From: Parcubacteria bacterium C7867-004
GTDB lineage: Bacteria; Patescibacteria; Paceibacteria; UBA9973; UBA2103
DNA: 64,000 nucleotides
Assembly (NCBI GenBank): GCA_001189075.1
Contig: LFCN01000006.1
Span: 310,001-374,000, forward strand
Direction: 5' to 3'
Part shown: one piece after another, positions 39,762-47,706 of the stretch
Numbering within the stretch: position 1 is the stretch's first letter
Layout: every line of letters begins with the position of its first letter
The notes under the pieces: generated by a model
Told to the model about the DNA's origin: nothing
Seen by the model: only the letters and a program-made list of their open reading frames with translations
The model's database searches: none
Position numbers and translations under genes: made by a program

Positions 39762-39885
39762 AGCACGGAATGCCAACGTGTCGAGGTGGGTATAAAACGA
39801 CAAAAGGCTTCCGGTGAGGAAGTCTTTGTACTTGATCCGCAAGCGAATCAAAGAAAGTTCATAGAAAACCGATGAAGGGCGGGTC

Positions 39886-39908
39886 GGGGGTGGCGCTGGG
39901 CCACCCCC
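39886..39908 (-). terminator. Hairpin after 40302 gene
   Basis: A perfect 9-bp GC-rich stem GGGGGTGGC / GCCACCCCC, 14 nt beyond the stop of the minus-strand gene. No T-run. Confidence 0.6.
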
Positions 39909-39921
39909 TCTTCTCCGCGGT

Positions 39922-40302
39922 TCAGGCCGTCATGTGGCCGGAGTCGTCGGCGCCGCCCAGGTGCACGTGGCCGATGCGTTCGCTCGGCTGCCCGGTGTCG
40001 GTCGGCGACGTTTCGGTGATGCCGGAGCCGCTGGCGGTGTCGCCGAGGCCGTTGTCGATCATCGCCACGTGGCCGCTGTCGGAGCCGTTGCCCACCAGGT
40101 CGCTGCGCAGGTCCTTCATCGAGGCGCCGCCCGCGGTGATGCCGGAGCCGTCGTCCACGCTGATCAGGCCGCTGCCGCCGCTGTCGATGCCGGTCACGCG
40201 CGTCGGGTTCTGCAGGGTGCCGAAGCCGGCGGCCATGGAGCGATCGATACCTGAGCATGCGAGAGCCATCGCGGCCCCCATCATCAAATTCATGGTCTTC
40301 AT
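39922..40302 (-). CDS. GC-rich Gly/Ser/Asp-rich secreted-looking protein
   Basis: 126 residues, MKTMNLMMGAAMALACSGID onward, the start supported by GAGGA 8 nt upstream. The N-terminus could be a signal peptide, with a Cys at 16. The rest is low-complexity and rich in Gly, Ser, Asp and Thr (GSGLISVDDGSGITAGGASM, LVGNGSDSGHVAMIDNGLGD). GC content is far above neighbouring core genes. The promoter is a full TTGACA-17-TACGTT. Family unknown; the composition and signals suggest acquisition from a high-GC donor. Confidence 0.55.
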   Translation of the reverse strand: MKTMNLMMGAAMALACSGIDRSMAAGFGTLQNPTRVTGIDSGGSGLISVDDGSGITAGGASMKDLRSDLVGNGSDSGHVAMIDNGLGDTASGSGITETSPTDTGQPSERIGHVHLGGADDSGHMTA

Positions 40303-40370
40303 GTCGAAGTCCTCGCTTGCAAGTCGCCTCGTCCATTCGCTCGGAGTGAGCTAAGGCCGGCAACTTCGGA

Positions 40371-40399
40371 AACGTACCACCTTCTTCATCTATTGTCAA
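40371..40399 (-). promoter_or_regulatory. Sigma70-type promoter of 40302 gene
   Basis: Minus strand: TTGACA (40399-40394), 17-nt spacer, TACGTT (40376-40371). It shares TTGACAATA and GGTGGTA with the promoter at 40923-40951. Confidence 0.65.
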
Positions 40400-40504
40400 C
40401 ACCCCTGTGGATATGTCGTAATGATGAAGACTGTCCATAAACGACTAAAGGACTCACCAAATGGTAAGTCCCGTGAATGATCTGTATTTGAAACGAAAGA
40501 GCTT

Positions 40505-40540
40505 GTGCGGGAGATGATTGACGACCACCACCTCCCGCAC
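40505..40540 (-). terminator. Hairpin after 40873 gene
   Basis: GTGCGGGAG / CTCCCGCAC, 9-bp stem with an 18-nt loop, 16 nt beyond the minus-strand stop. Confidence 0.5.
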
Positions 40541-40555
40541 GCGCTTGCTCAGAGC

Positions 40556-40873
40556 CTATTCCGGCCCGCCGCCGCCCGGCGTCTGCGCCTCGGCAGTGAC
40601 CGCGTCATCGCCATCGCCGCCATTGACCGACTCGGCCGGCGGATCGGCTTCAGCGGCCGGCTCGGGCTCGACAGCAGCTTCCGTCGCCGCGACCTCGACG
40701 ACATCGCTCGCGGCGCCGCCCTTGGTGGAGTCGAGCCCGGCCTCGCTGGCGTCGGTCGTGTTGTCGCCGCCGCCCGCGCCGGTCTCGACGACGTCGCCGC
40801 CCGAGTCTTCGCCCATGGTCATGGAGCAGACGCTGCTGAAGAGGTGCATCTTGTCGATCGCACGCTTGTCCAT
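40556..40873 (-). CDS. GC-rich acidic low-complexity protein
   Basis: 105 residues from MDKRAIDKMHLFSSVCSMTM, start supported by AAGGA 5 nt upstream. After the first 20 residues the protein is almost wholly Ala, Glu, Asp, Gly, Pro and Thr (for example EVAATEAAVEPEPAAEADPP) and ends TPGGGGPE. It is highly acidic and probably disordered. Very high GC, full sigma70 promoter, own hairpin. It lies in tandem with the gene ending at 39922 and under a closely similar promoter, so the two may be co-regulated. Function unknown. Confidence 0.5.
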   Translation of the reverse strand: MDKRAIDKMHLFSSVCSMTMGEDSGGDVVETGAGGGDNTTDASEAGLDSTKGGAASDVVEVAATEAAVEPEPAAEADPPAESVNGGDGDDAVTAEAQTPGGGGPE

Positions 40874-40922
40874 CGATCTTTGTCCTTGTGTTTGCCCCCA
40901 GTTAAGTCCGGGTCGCGAAAGC

Positions 40923-40951
40923 AAAATACCACCCGTATGTAGTATTGTCAA
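40923..40951 (-). promoter_or_regulatory. Sigma70-type promoter of 40873 gene
   Basis: Minus strand: TTGACA (40951-40946), 17-nt spacer, TATTTT (40928-40923). Confidence 0.65.
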
Positions 40952-41012
40952 TTTGCGGCCGGCGGAAGGGAATTCGAACGCGTGCGCTCGCGACATGAAG
41001 CGCCCTTCATGG

Positions 41013-41018
41013 TAAAAT
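41013..41018 (+). promoter_or_regulatory. -10 element of MBL gene
   Basis: TAAAAT ends 7 nt before the ATG at 41026. Confidence 0.45.
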
Positions 41019-41025
41019 TGAGGTA

Positions 41026-41670
41026 ATGGTCATCACCCACCACGGCGGGCAATGCTTCAAAGTTACGCTTGGCGACCTCACCCTCGTCTTCGATCCCGTT
41101 TCTAAAGGCGGTACTCTTCCTGCGGTCCGCTTCGGCGCGGACATCGCCCTTGTTACTCGCAATCATCCCGATATGAATGGCACCGACGAAGTGTCATTTG
41201 GCGGCAAGGAGCCGTTCATTATCCGCGGACCGGGAGAATATGAGCACTCGGGTGTTACGGTCCAGGGATTTCTCACCAAGAGTCAGTACGGGTTGCCGAA
41301 GAGCCAGCTCGACGCGGTGAACACAGTCTATGCGGTTACGCTCGAGGGCATGACGCTGGTGCACCTCGGTGCGCTCTCCGACACTGTGCTTTCACACGAG
41401 GCGAGGGAAGCCATCGATGATATCGATATCCTTTTCGTACCGGTGGGAGGCGATGGCGTACTGTCTCCGGCAGAAGCGAGCAAGCTCGCGGTCACGCTCC
41501 AGCCGAAGGTCATCATCCCGATGCACTGGGAAGGCATGGGCGAAGCCAAAGCGCTCGACTCGTTCCTTAAAGAAGAAGGAAGCAAGGACGCCGAGAAGGT
41601 CGACAAGCTGACTATCAAGAAGAAGGATGTCGCCGACAAGGACGGTGCTATCATAGTCGTAACGGCATAA
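41026..41670 (+). CDS. Metallo-beta-lactamase-fold protein, metal site altered
   Basis: 214 residues of the UlaG-like MBL group: MVITHHGGQCFKVTLGDLTL at the start, FDPVSKGG, and IIPMHWEGMGEAK near the end. The canonical T-H-x-H-x-D-H site reads T-R-N-H-P-D-M-N, so two of the metal ligands are replaced. Either the metal site is rebuilt or the protein is noncatalytic. It is followed 3 nt later by a small membrane protein and then gyrA. Confidence 0.7.
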   Translation: MVITHHGGQCFKVTLGDLTLVFDPVSKGGTLPAVRFGADIALVTRNHPDMNGTDEVSFGGKEPFIIRGPGEYEHSGVTVQGFLTKSQYGLPKSQLDAVNTVYAVTLEGMTLVHLGALSDTVLSHEAREAIDDIDILFVPVGGDGVLSPAEASKLAVTLQPKVIIPMHWEGMGEAKALDSFLKEEGSKDAEKVDKLTIKKKDVADKDGAIIVVTA

Positions 41671-41673
41671 CGT

Positions 41674-42039
41674 ATGGCTGACCTCACGTATCACATCGAG
41701 CGCCTCCGGGAGAAGCCGCATCATGTGCGTCACGGTATCGCGCTCGGCGTTGCAGCTGGCTTCACTGCGCTCGTTGCGGTCGTGTGGGCTACCGTACTTG
41801 TCTCGGGAGGCACACTCGCGCTCAAGACGAGCGAAGCGACGACGAACGAAAACCCCGACGTTCAGGTGAAGCAGGCGATCACGGAAACCAAGTCCGCCTT
41901 CTCGAGTCTCATGGGCGCCGCCGGAGCGGCTATGGGCGCCACCTCAAGCGAAGCGGCGCTCTCCATCGTCACCAGCGCTCGGGAAGAGTCGACTATGAAA
42001 TCTTCCGATAGCGCGGGGAAGACGGTGATCCCTTTTTAA
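41674..42039 (+). CDS. Single-helix membrane protein of unknown function
   Basis: 121 residues: cytoplasmic HIERLREKPHHVRHGI, one helix (about 21-44, IALGVAAGFTALVAVVWATVLV), then a Thr/Ser/Ala-rich outer part. The REKPHHVRHGIA segment before the helix recurs in short CPR membrane proteins. Three nt after the MBL gene and 3 nt before gyrA, so probably one operon. Confidence 0.65.
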   Translation: MADLTYHIERLREKPHHVRHGIALGVAAGFTALVAVVWATVLVSGGTLALKTSEATTNENPDVQVKQAITETKSAFSSLMGAAGAAMGATSSEAALSIVTSAREESTMKSSDSAGKTVIPF

Positions 42040-42042
42040 TGC

Positions 42043-44517
42043 ATGGCTAAGAAAGCAGACAACACGCCCGTACCCGCGGCAGAGCCGCGCGTAAGCATCA
42101 TCGATCAGTCGATCACGACTGAGATGCGTACAAGCTATCTCGACTACGCGATGTCGGTCATAACCTCGCGCGCGCTTCCAGATGTCCGTGATGGACTGAA
42201 GCCGGTGCATCGCCGAATCCTCTACGCGATGCGTATGACGGGCCTTACGCCGACCGCTAAGTTCAGAAAGAGCGCGACGGTGGTGGGAGAGGTGCTTGGT
42301 TCCTATCACCCGCACGGCGACGCGTCGGTGTACGACGCGATGGTAAAGCTCGCGCAGGATTTCAGTACTCGCTATCCGCTCGTGGCGGGACAGGGTAACT
42401 TCGGATCGATCGACGGGGACCCAGCCGCAGCCTACCGTTACACCGAGGCGAAGATGTCGCGCATCGCCGACGAGATGCTCCGTGACCTCGAGAAAGACAC
42501 TATCGAATGGGCGCCAAACTTCGACGCGTCGAAACAAGAACCGACCGCGCTTCCGGCAGCTGCTCCGAACCTGCTCCTTAATGGTGCGCTCGGTATCGCG
42601 GTGGGTATGGCAACCAACATCCCGCCGCATAACCTGCGCGAGGTGGTGGATGCGACGACGACGCTCATCGATAATCCTGACGCGACTACCGACGACCTGC
42701 TCGTGCACGTGAAGGGACCCGACTTCCCGTTGGGCGCCATCGCGTTCAACCAGACCGATATCAAGCACGCGTATACCACCGGCCGCGGGGGCGTTATCGT
42801 GCGCGGAGAAGCAGATATCGTCGAAGAGAAGAAGGGGACCAGCATCATCATTACGTCGATTCCCTACCGCGTGAACAAGGCGGACCTCATCACTCGGATT
42901 GCTGATCTTGTCAGGGACAAGAAATTGGAGGGCATCAAGGACCTGCGCGATGAATCGACCTCCGATATCCGCATCAACGTAGAGCTGAAGAGTTCGGCAT
43001 ATCCGCAGTCCGTGCTCAATAACCTCTATAAGCACACCGAGCTCGAGAGCACCTTCCACTACAACATGCTCGCGCTCGTCGACGGCGTGCCGCAGACCCT
43101 TTCTCTTAAGGGTATGCTCGAAGCGTTCATTGGACACCGCAAGGAGGTAGTGAAGCGAAGAACGGAGTATGAGCTCCGTAAGGCGGAGGAGCGCGAGCAT
43201 ATCCTGCTTGGTCTCTCGAAGGCGCTCGACCACATCGAGGAGGTCATCAAGATCATCCGCGCGTCCAAAGACGTGCCTACTGCTGATCTCGCACTCCGCA
43301 AGAAGTTCGCTTTCTCCGAGCGCCAGACTGCCGCAATCCTCGCGATGCGCCTCCAGACGCTCGCCGGACTTGAGCGCAAGAAGATCGATGACGAGCTCAA
43401 GGAAGTACAGGCGCTCATCACTCGCCTCAAGAAGATCCTCTCAAGCGCGAAGAACATTCTTGCGGTGGTGCGAGAAGAGCTCGTCGAGCTCCGCGACAAG
43501 TACGGGGATGATCGTCGCACCAAGATCGTAAAGGGCGGCGTGAAGAATATTTCCATGGAAGACCTCGTTCCGGACGAGGAGTCGGTGCTCGTGCTTACCG
43601 CCGGCGGCTACGTGAAGCGGACCAATCCTGAGGAATATAAAATCCAGAAGCGCGGCGGCGTAGGCGTTATCGACATGTCCACTAAGGAAGAGGACGTGGT
43701 GACACATTTCCTTAAGGCGAGCGCACATTCCGACCTCCTCTTCTTCACTGATTACGGAAAGGCGTACCAGATGAAGATGTACGAGCTGCCGGAGGGCAAG
43801 CGCGCGACGAAAGGAAAGTCGATGATGAACTTCCTGCAGCTGGCTGCTGAGGAGAAGGTAACGAGCGTGCTTGCGGTGCCGAAGGGCTCCGCGCAGGAGG
43901 CGCTCTCCGTGTTCTTCGTCACGCAGGAGGGCGTGGTGAAGAAGGTGGCAGCCAAGTCATTCGCCGACGTTCGTCGTTCTGGCATCATCGCCATAGCGCT
44001 CAAAGGCGGCGACAAGCTCGTTTCGGCATCGCTTGCCGGAGACGGCGACAGCATTTCTATAGTAACGGCCAAGGGTCAGAGCATCCGGTTTGATGAGGCT
44101 GATACGCGCGCGATGGGACGCGTTGCAGCCGGCGTCCGCGGCATGAGCGTGAAGAAGGGCGACCGGATCGTATCGGCTGAGGTAGTACCCGCGATAGCAA
44201 AGGGTGCGGCGCTCCTTATCATCATGGAGAAGGGCTACGGCAAGAAGACTCCGCTTTCCGAATACAAGATCCAAGGACGAGGAGGCTCGGGCATCAAGAC
44301 TGCGGACGTAACGGCTAAGACCGGCGACATCATCGGCGCGAAGGTGCTTATCGGCGGCGAGGATACGGCGGTAGAGGAGCTCGTGGTCATCTCAAAGAAG
44401 GGGCAGGTCATCCGCTGCACGACGGCTGAGATTCCTTCCCTCTCACGCGCGACGCAGGGCGTCCGGGTCATGAAGATGCGCGAAGGGGATTCCATCGCTT
44501 CGATGGTCGCCCTCTAG
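42043..44517 (+). CDS. gyrA: DNA gyrase subunit A
   Basis: 824 residues. N-terminal breakage-reunion domain: SYLDYAMSVITSRALPDVRD (31-50), YHPHGDASVYDAM, and AAYRYTEAKM with catalytic Tyr133. The C-terminal beta-pinwheel holds GyrA-box-like IQKRGGVGVI (around 530) and later IQGRGGSGIKT, favouring GyrA over ParC. At the quinolone-contact position corresponding to E. coli Ser83 the residue is Ala94, while the Asp87 equivalent (D98) is kept. Works with GyrB, not in this window. Confidence 0.95.
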   Translation: MAKKADNTPVPAAEPRVSIIDQSITTEMRTSYLDYAMSVITSRALPDVRDGLKPVHRRILYAMRMTGLTPTAKFRKSATVVGEVLGSYHPHGDASVYDAMVKLAQDFSTRYPLVAGQGNFGSIDGDPAAAYRYTEAKMSRIADEMLRDLEKDTIEWAPNFDASKQEPTALPAAAPNLLLNGALGIAVGMATNIPPHNLREVVDATTTLIDNPDATTDDLLVHVKGPDFPLGAIAFNQTDIKHAYTTGRGGVIVRGEADIVEEKKGTSIIITSIPYRVNKADLITRIADLVRDKKLEGIKDLRDESTSDIRINVELKSSAYPQSVLNNLYKHTELESTFHYNMLALVDGVPQTLSLKGMLEAFIGHRKEVVKRRTEYELRKAEEREHILLGLSKALDHIEEVIKIIRASKDVPTADLALRKKFAFSERQTAAILAMRLQTLAGLERKKIDDELKEVQALITRLKKILSSAKNILAVVREELVELRDKYGDDRRTKIVKGGVKNISMEDLVPDEESVLVLTAGGYVKRTNPEEYKIQKRGGVGVIDMSTKEEDVVTHFLKASAHSDLLFFTDYGKAYQMKMYELPEGKRATKGKSMMNFLQLAAEEKVTSVLAVPKGSAQEALSVFFVTQEGVVKKVAAKSFADVRRSGIIAIALKGGDKLVSASLAGDGDSISIVTAKGQSIRFDEADTRAMGRVAAGVRGMSVKKGDRIVSAEVVPAIAKGAALLIIMEKGYGKKTPLSEYKIQGRGGSGIKTADVTAKTGDIIGAKVLIGGEDTAVEELVVISKKGQVIRCTTAEIPSLSRATQGVRVMKMREGDSIASMVAL

Positions 44518-44539
44518 AACTTCTCCGTGCTTGTTAGTT

Positions 44540-44572
44540 ACGGCCCGCGCACTGCGCGGGCCGTGCTATTTT
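44540..44572 (+). terminator. Terminator after gyrA
   Basis: An 11-bp stem ACGGCCCGCGC / GCGCGGGCCGT with an ACT loop, then GCTATTTTT. Confidence 0.85.
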
Positions 44573-44579
44573 TAAGGTA

Positions 44580-45110
44580 ATGCATTTCAGCGATCCGAAG
44601 AGCAACGTCCTCCAGCTCGGACTGCGCGAGGGTATGAAGGTCGGGGACCTTGGTGCCGGGTCAGGGCACTATGCGCTCGTAGCGGCTGCGGTTGTGGGCG
44701 AAGCGGGTCGTGTGTACGCCGTCGATATCCAGGAGGACATATTGAAGCGCGTGGCGGATTCCGCTTCAGAGCAGGGACTTCGGAATATCGAGACCGTCTG
44801 GGGCAACTTCGAGAAGCTCGGTGGAACCACATTGAGGGACCACTCGCTTGATGCGGTTATCCTCTCGAACACGCTCTTCCAGCTTGAGCATAAGGAAGGC
44901 GCGATCGCTGAGATCAGGCGCGTACTTAAGCCTGGCGGGAGATTGCTCGTTGTCGATTGGGCGGGTGCGTACGGCGGCATGGGGCCTGCACCGCATCATG
45001 TGGTGTCCGAACATGTGGCCGAGGAACTGTTCATCACGGGCGGCTTTCATAAGGTGAAGGACTTCCGTGCTGGTCCGCACCATTATTCGATCGTCTTTAC
45101 CGCGCCCTAG
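44580..45110 (+). CDS. Class I SAM-dependent methyltransferase
   Basis: 176 residues. Motif I is VGDLGAGSGHYALVAAA, followed by the acidic end of strand 2 (VYAVDIQ) and AVILSNTLFQLEHKEGAIAEIRRVLKPGGRLLVVDW-type motifs III-IV (residues about 95-130). It resembles UbiE/Methyltransf_11 enzymes; substrate unknown. Its SAM product would feed the AhcY reaction. It is followed 1 nt later by the solute-binding protein gene. Confidence 0.88.
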   Translation: MHFSDPKSNVLQLGLREGMKVGDLGAGSGHYALVAAAVVGEAGRVYAVDIQEDILKRVADSASEQGLRNIETVWGNFEKLGGTTLRDHSLDAVILSNTLFQLEHKEGAIAEIRRVLKPGGRLLVVDWAGAYGGMGPAPHHVVSEHVAEELFITGGFHKVKDFRAGPHHYSIVFTAP

Positions 45111-45111
45111 C

Positions 45112-46419
45112 ATGAAGAACCTCAAGCCATTCCAGATCATCATCATGGCCGTATTCGGCCTGATAGCTTTGCTCGGACTCTTCCTGTTCGCGAACTTCAA
45201 GGGATTCAGTAGCGGAGTGGCGCCGGTGGGTGAGGTTACCATCTGGGGAACGCTCCCTGCGGTGCCGATACAGGACGTCATCGGCTCACTCAAACAGACA
45301 CATCCCGAATACGGGCAGGTGAGCTATGTCGAGATAAAGAAAGAGACGTTCTCGGTAGATCTCGCGGAAGCTATTGCGTCTGGAAGCGGCCCTGATCTCC
45401 TTATCGTCTCGCAGGAGGAGCTGCTCGCGACCCAGAACAAGCTCTCGCTCATACCGTCCTCGAAGATCTCGGAACGGACCTTCCGCGACACCTATCTTCC
45501 TATCAATGAGCTGTATCTCGTGAATGGCGGCACGCTCGGCATCCCGTTCGTTGTTGATCCGCTCATGCTCTACTACAACCGCCCCGTCCTCTCGTCAGCA
45601 GGAGTCGCGACGCCGCCTTCGACCTGGGAAGCGGTAACGGGGCTTGCGTCAGCAGTGAACCGCGAGAGCCAGGGACGTACCCTTACGAGCAGTCTTATCG
45701 CGCTCGGTACCTACGCGAACATCGAGAACGCGCGCGGCATCATCTCGCTCTTGTTCCTCCAGTCGGGGTACACCATAACCGAGAAGAATAACGAGGGCAT
45801 CAAGACTAATCTCACCAATCTTGGCACGGTGTCGACTTTCGGCACGACGCCCGCTGAAAGCGCGCTCAACTTCTATACCGAGTTCGCGAATCCGGGGAAA
45901 ACGGTCTACTCCTGGAACGCGTCGCTTCCGAATAGTCGCCAGGCATTCCTCGCGGGCGATCTCGCGCTCTACCTCGGCTACGCTTCCGAGCGAGCGATTC
46001 TTTCAGAAGCGAACCCGAACCTGGACTTCGATATGGCAGCCGTACCGGTGCAGGGAACTGCAACACTCCGCACCACGTATGGGCGCGCCTACGCGTTTAC
46101 CATCCCGAAGTCGACGCCGAACTCGACCGGTGCCTACCGCATCGCGCTTGCCCTTACCGGTAAGGACTCCCTTCCGATGCTCGCGCATGCACTCGGCATG
46201 GCACCGGCACAGCGTCAGCTTCTTGCGCCGACCAAGGGCGACCTCTATGAGCCGGTGTACTTCCCGCAGGCGCTCGTAGCGAAAGGATGGCTGTCCCCAT
46301 CGACTGCTACCACCGACCGCATCTTTGCTACGATGGTGGGGAACGTGATCAGCGGGAAGGAGAATGTGCGGGAGGCGCTTTATACGGCTGATCAGTCCCT
46401 TAATGCCGCATTAAAATAA
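45112..46419 (+). CDS. Membrane-anchored extracellular solute-binding protein, family 1-like
   Basis: 435 residues from MKNLKPFQIIIMAVFGLIAL, with an N-terminal membrane anchor (about 8-27), no lipobox Cys. The remainder fits ABC sugar-binding proteins: EVTIWGTLPAVPIQDVIGSL, AEAIASGSGPDLLIVSQEEL, LYLVNGGTLGIPFVVDPLMLYYNRPVL, FLAGDLALYLGYASE. No ABC permease genes are adjacent; instead five pilin-like genes follow after 5 nt. It may bind a ligand for a membrane partner encoded elsewhere or act in a surface structure. Function beyond the fold is uncertain. Confidence 0.8.
   Translation: MKNLKPFQIIIMAVFGLIALLGLFLFANFKGFSSGVAPVGEVTIWGTLPAVPIQDVIGSLKQTHPEYGQVSYVEIKKETFSVDLAEAIASGSGPDLLIVSQEELLATQNKLSLIPSSKISERTFRDTYLPINELYLVNGGTLGIPFVVDPLMLYYNRPVLSSAGVATPPSTWEAVTGLASAVNRESQGRTLTSSLIALGTYANIENARGIISLLFLQSGYTITEKNNEGIKTNLTNLGTVSTFGTTPAESALNFYTEFANPGKTVYSWNASLPNSRQAFLAGDLALYLGYASERAILSEANPNLDFDMAAVPVQGTATLRTTYGRAYAFTIPKSTPNSTGAYRIALALTGKDSLPMLAHALGMAPAQRQLLAPTKGDLYEPVYFPQALVAKGWLSPSTATTDRIFATMVGNVISGKENVREALYTADQSLNAALK
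46412..46417 (+). promoter_or_regulatory. -10 element of first pilin-like gene
   Basis: TAAAAT overlaps the last codons of the solute-binding protein and ends 7 nt before the ATG at 46425. Confidence 0.4.
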
Positions 46420-46424
46420 TTTAT

Positions 46425-46841
46425 ATGAGACGAATCCTCTCCTCACTGCTACTCGCCTTTCTGTGCTTTGTGAGTATTGTTCCTGCAATTGCGCTCGCGC
46501 AGACGGGCGGACAGCCATCGGGAACGGCTCCTACTGGCGGCCAGCCGTCGGGAACCCCGCCTCCATCGAATGCGGGCTCTGGTCTTGTTAATCCACTCAA
46601 CAATATCGACTCCCTGCCGGATTTCCTGAACGCGATACTTAATGCGGTTGTAGACATCGGCAGTATCATCCTGGTCCTCGCGCTGGTCTATACCGGCTTC
46701 TTGTTCGTTGCCGCACAGGGAAATCAGGAGAAACTGAGCAGTGCCCGGAACGCGCTTATATGGACCGTGGTCGGCGGACTCGTTTTGCTCGGCGCTAAGG
46801 CGATCGGTCTTGTCATCGAAGCAACCGTTAAGACCTTATGA
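46425..46841 (+). CDS. Pilin-like two-helix membrane protein (TrbC/VirB2-like), paralogue 1
   Basis: 138 residues. Signal peptide (MRRILSSLLLAFLCFVSIVP, cleavage near ALAQ), then a repeated GGQPSGT linker, NPLNNIDSLPDFLNAILN, and two helices (about 73-95 and 108-130) separated by the polar loop AAQGNQEKLSSARN. Signal peptide, two helices and a short polar loop is the TrbC/VirB2 major pilin plan. It is the longest and most divergent of the array; it shares the position of the loop with the others rather than their WG motifs. Its stop overlaps the next start by 4 nt. Confidence 0.7.
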   Translation: MRRILSSLLLAFLCFVSIVPAIALAQTGGQPSGTAPTGGQPSGTPPPSNAGSGLVNPLNNIDSLPDFLNAILNAVVDIGSIILVLALVYTGFLFVAAQGNQEKLSSARNALIWTVVGGLVLLGAKAIGLVIEATVKTL

Positions 46842-47149
46842 TCAAGTTCTCTCGGATAGCGTTGCTTGCGGGAACGTTAGTTCTCCTTCCTGAAGTAGCA
46901 AGTGCAGCGGAGACTTTTAAGAGTCTTACTGCGAAGATAGTTACCCTTGTGAACACTGCGGTTGTTCCTCTTATCTACGCCATAGCCATAGTTATCTTCC
47001 TCATAGGCATGCTCAGGTTCTTCTTTCTCGGTGGGGAGGAAGGCCGTGAGAAAGGGAAACAGTTCATGCTCTGGGGCATCATCGCGCTTGTGGTGATGTT
47101 CTCGGTCTGGGGCATAGTCAGGCTTCTGCTCACTGCTCTTCCGGGGTAG
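46838..47149 (+). CDS. Pilin-like two-helix membrane protein, paralogue 2
   Basis: 103 residues. Signal peptide ending near VASAAETF, helix 1 (TAVVPLIYAIAIVIFLIGMLRFF), loop LGGEEGREKGKQ, helix 2 (FMLWGIIALVVMFSVWGIVRLLL). Loop and second helix share G-x-E-x-x-R-x-K-G-K-x-x-M-x-W-G-I-I with the next two genes. Coupled to paralogue 1 by an ATGA overlap. Confidence 0.75.
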   Translation: MIKFSRIALLAGTLVLLPEVASAAETFKSLTAKIVTLVNTAVVPLIYAIAIVIFLIGMLRFFFLGGEEGREKGKQFMLWGIIALVVMFSVWGIVRLLLTALPG

Positions 47150-47198
47150 GTGCATAACATTCCGTCAAACTCATTCCGCCTGCTACCTTTATACATAT

Positions 47199-47612
47199 AT
47201 GAAAACATCACGATTTCTGGTTTCCGCGAGTGCGCTCGCTCTCGCGCTTAGTGCTCCGATTATAGCGTTCGCGCAGAGCGGCAAGATAGGAGGCTCGAGG
47301 CTCGATACGTTCCTTCCGAGTATCGTCGATTTCATAAACTCGATACTCATACCGTTCATCTTCGCAATCGCTTTCATCGTATTCATCTGGGGTATCTTCC
47401 AGTATTTCATCGCGGGTGGCGCGAATGAGGAACAGCGCGACAAGGGGAAGCAGCTGGCGGTCTGGGGCATCATCGCATTCTTCGTAATGATCTCCGTCTG
47501 GGGCATGATCAACTTGTTGGTCGATACCTTCGGTTTCGGTGGACAGAATGCGCCGAAGCTTCCGACTTTCAAGCCAGCCGCGATGCTCTCAGTGCCGCTT
47601 GATGCTGCGTAG
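47199..47612 (+). CDS. Pilin-like two-helix membrane protein, paralogue 3
   Basis: 137 residues. Signal peptide ending near IAFAQSGK, helix 1 (PFIFAIAFIVFIWGIFQYFI), loop AGGANEEQRDKGKQ, helix 2 (LAVWGIIAFFVMISVWGMIN), then a tail of about 30 residues. FAIAFIVFIWG and the EEQRDKGK loop are nearly the same as in paralogue 4. An extended -10-like TGCTACCTT ends 9 nt before the ATG. Confidence 0.78.
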   Translation: MKTSRFLVSASALALALSAPIIAFAQSGKIGGSRLDTFLPSIVDFINSILIPFIFAIAFIVFIWGIFQYFIAGGANEEQRDKGKQLAVWGIIAFFVMISVWGMINLLVDTFGFGGQNAPKLPTFKPAAMLSVPLDAA

Positions 47613-47706
47613 CGTTTTCCCCACGCGTCCTCAGGCTCTATTGACGTTCACTCATTCCAGTCTATCCTTAGCTTTAGTAGCGAATCGTTACCACTAACCA
47701 CCCATC

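Larger units (their letters stand above)
39491..39773. mobile_element. 270-bp segment bounded by 13-bp direct repeats
   Basis: TAGCACGGAATGC occurs at 39491-39503 and again at 39761-39773, exactly 270 bp apart, upstream of rpsA. The interval holds a minus-strand ORF, a short palindrome (ATGCAGGA / TCCTGCAT, 39636-39657) and a minus-strand terminator. Direct repeats could be a target duplication from an insertion or the result of a tandem duplication. No transposase or terminal inverted repeats were seen, so the mobile-element label is tentative. Confidence 0.4.

Noticed and set aside
39505..39773. tmRNA, SRP RNA or 6S RNA in the repeat-bounded segment
   Set aside because: No tRNA-like ends, no GGAAGG/AGCAG SRP core and no 6S-like open duplex recognised; kept as an unknown segment.
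41944..43233. 429-codon frame opposite gyrA
   Set aside because: Shadow of gyrA; no promoter or start signal, Arg/His-rich product.
45112..46419. Sugar ABC importer operon
   Set aside because: Only the binding protein is present; no permease or ATPase gene next to it.
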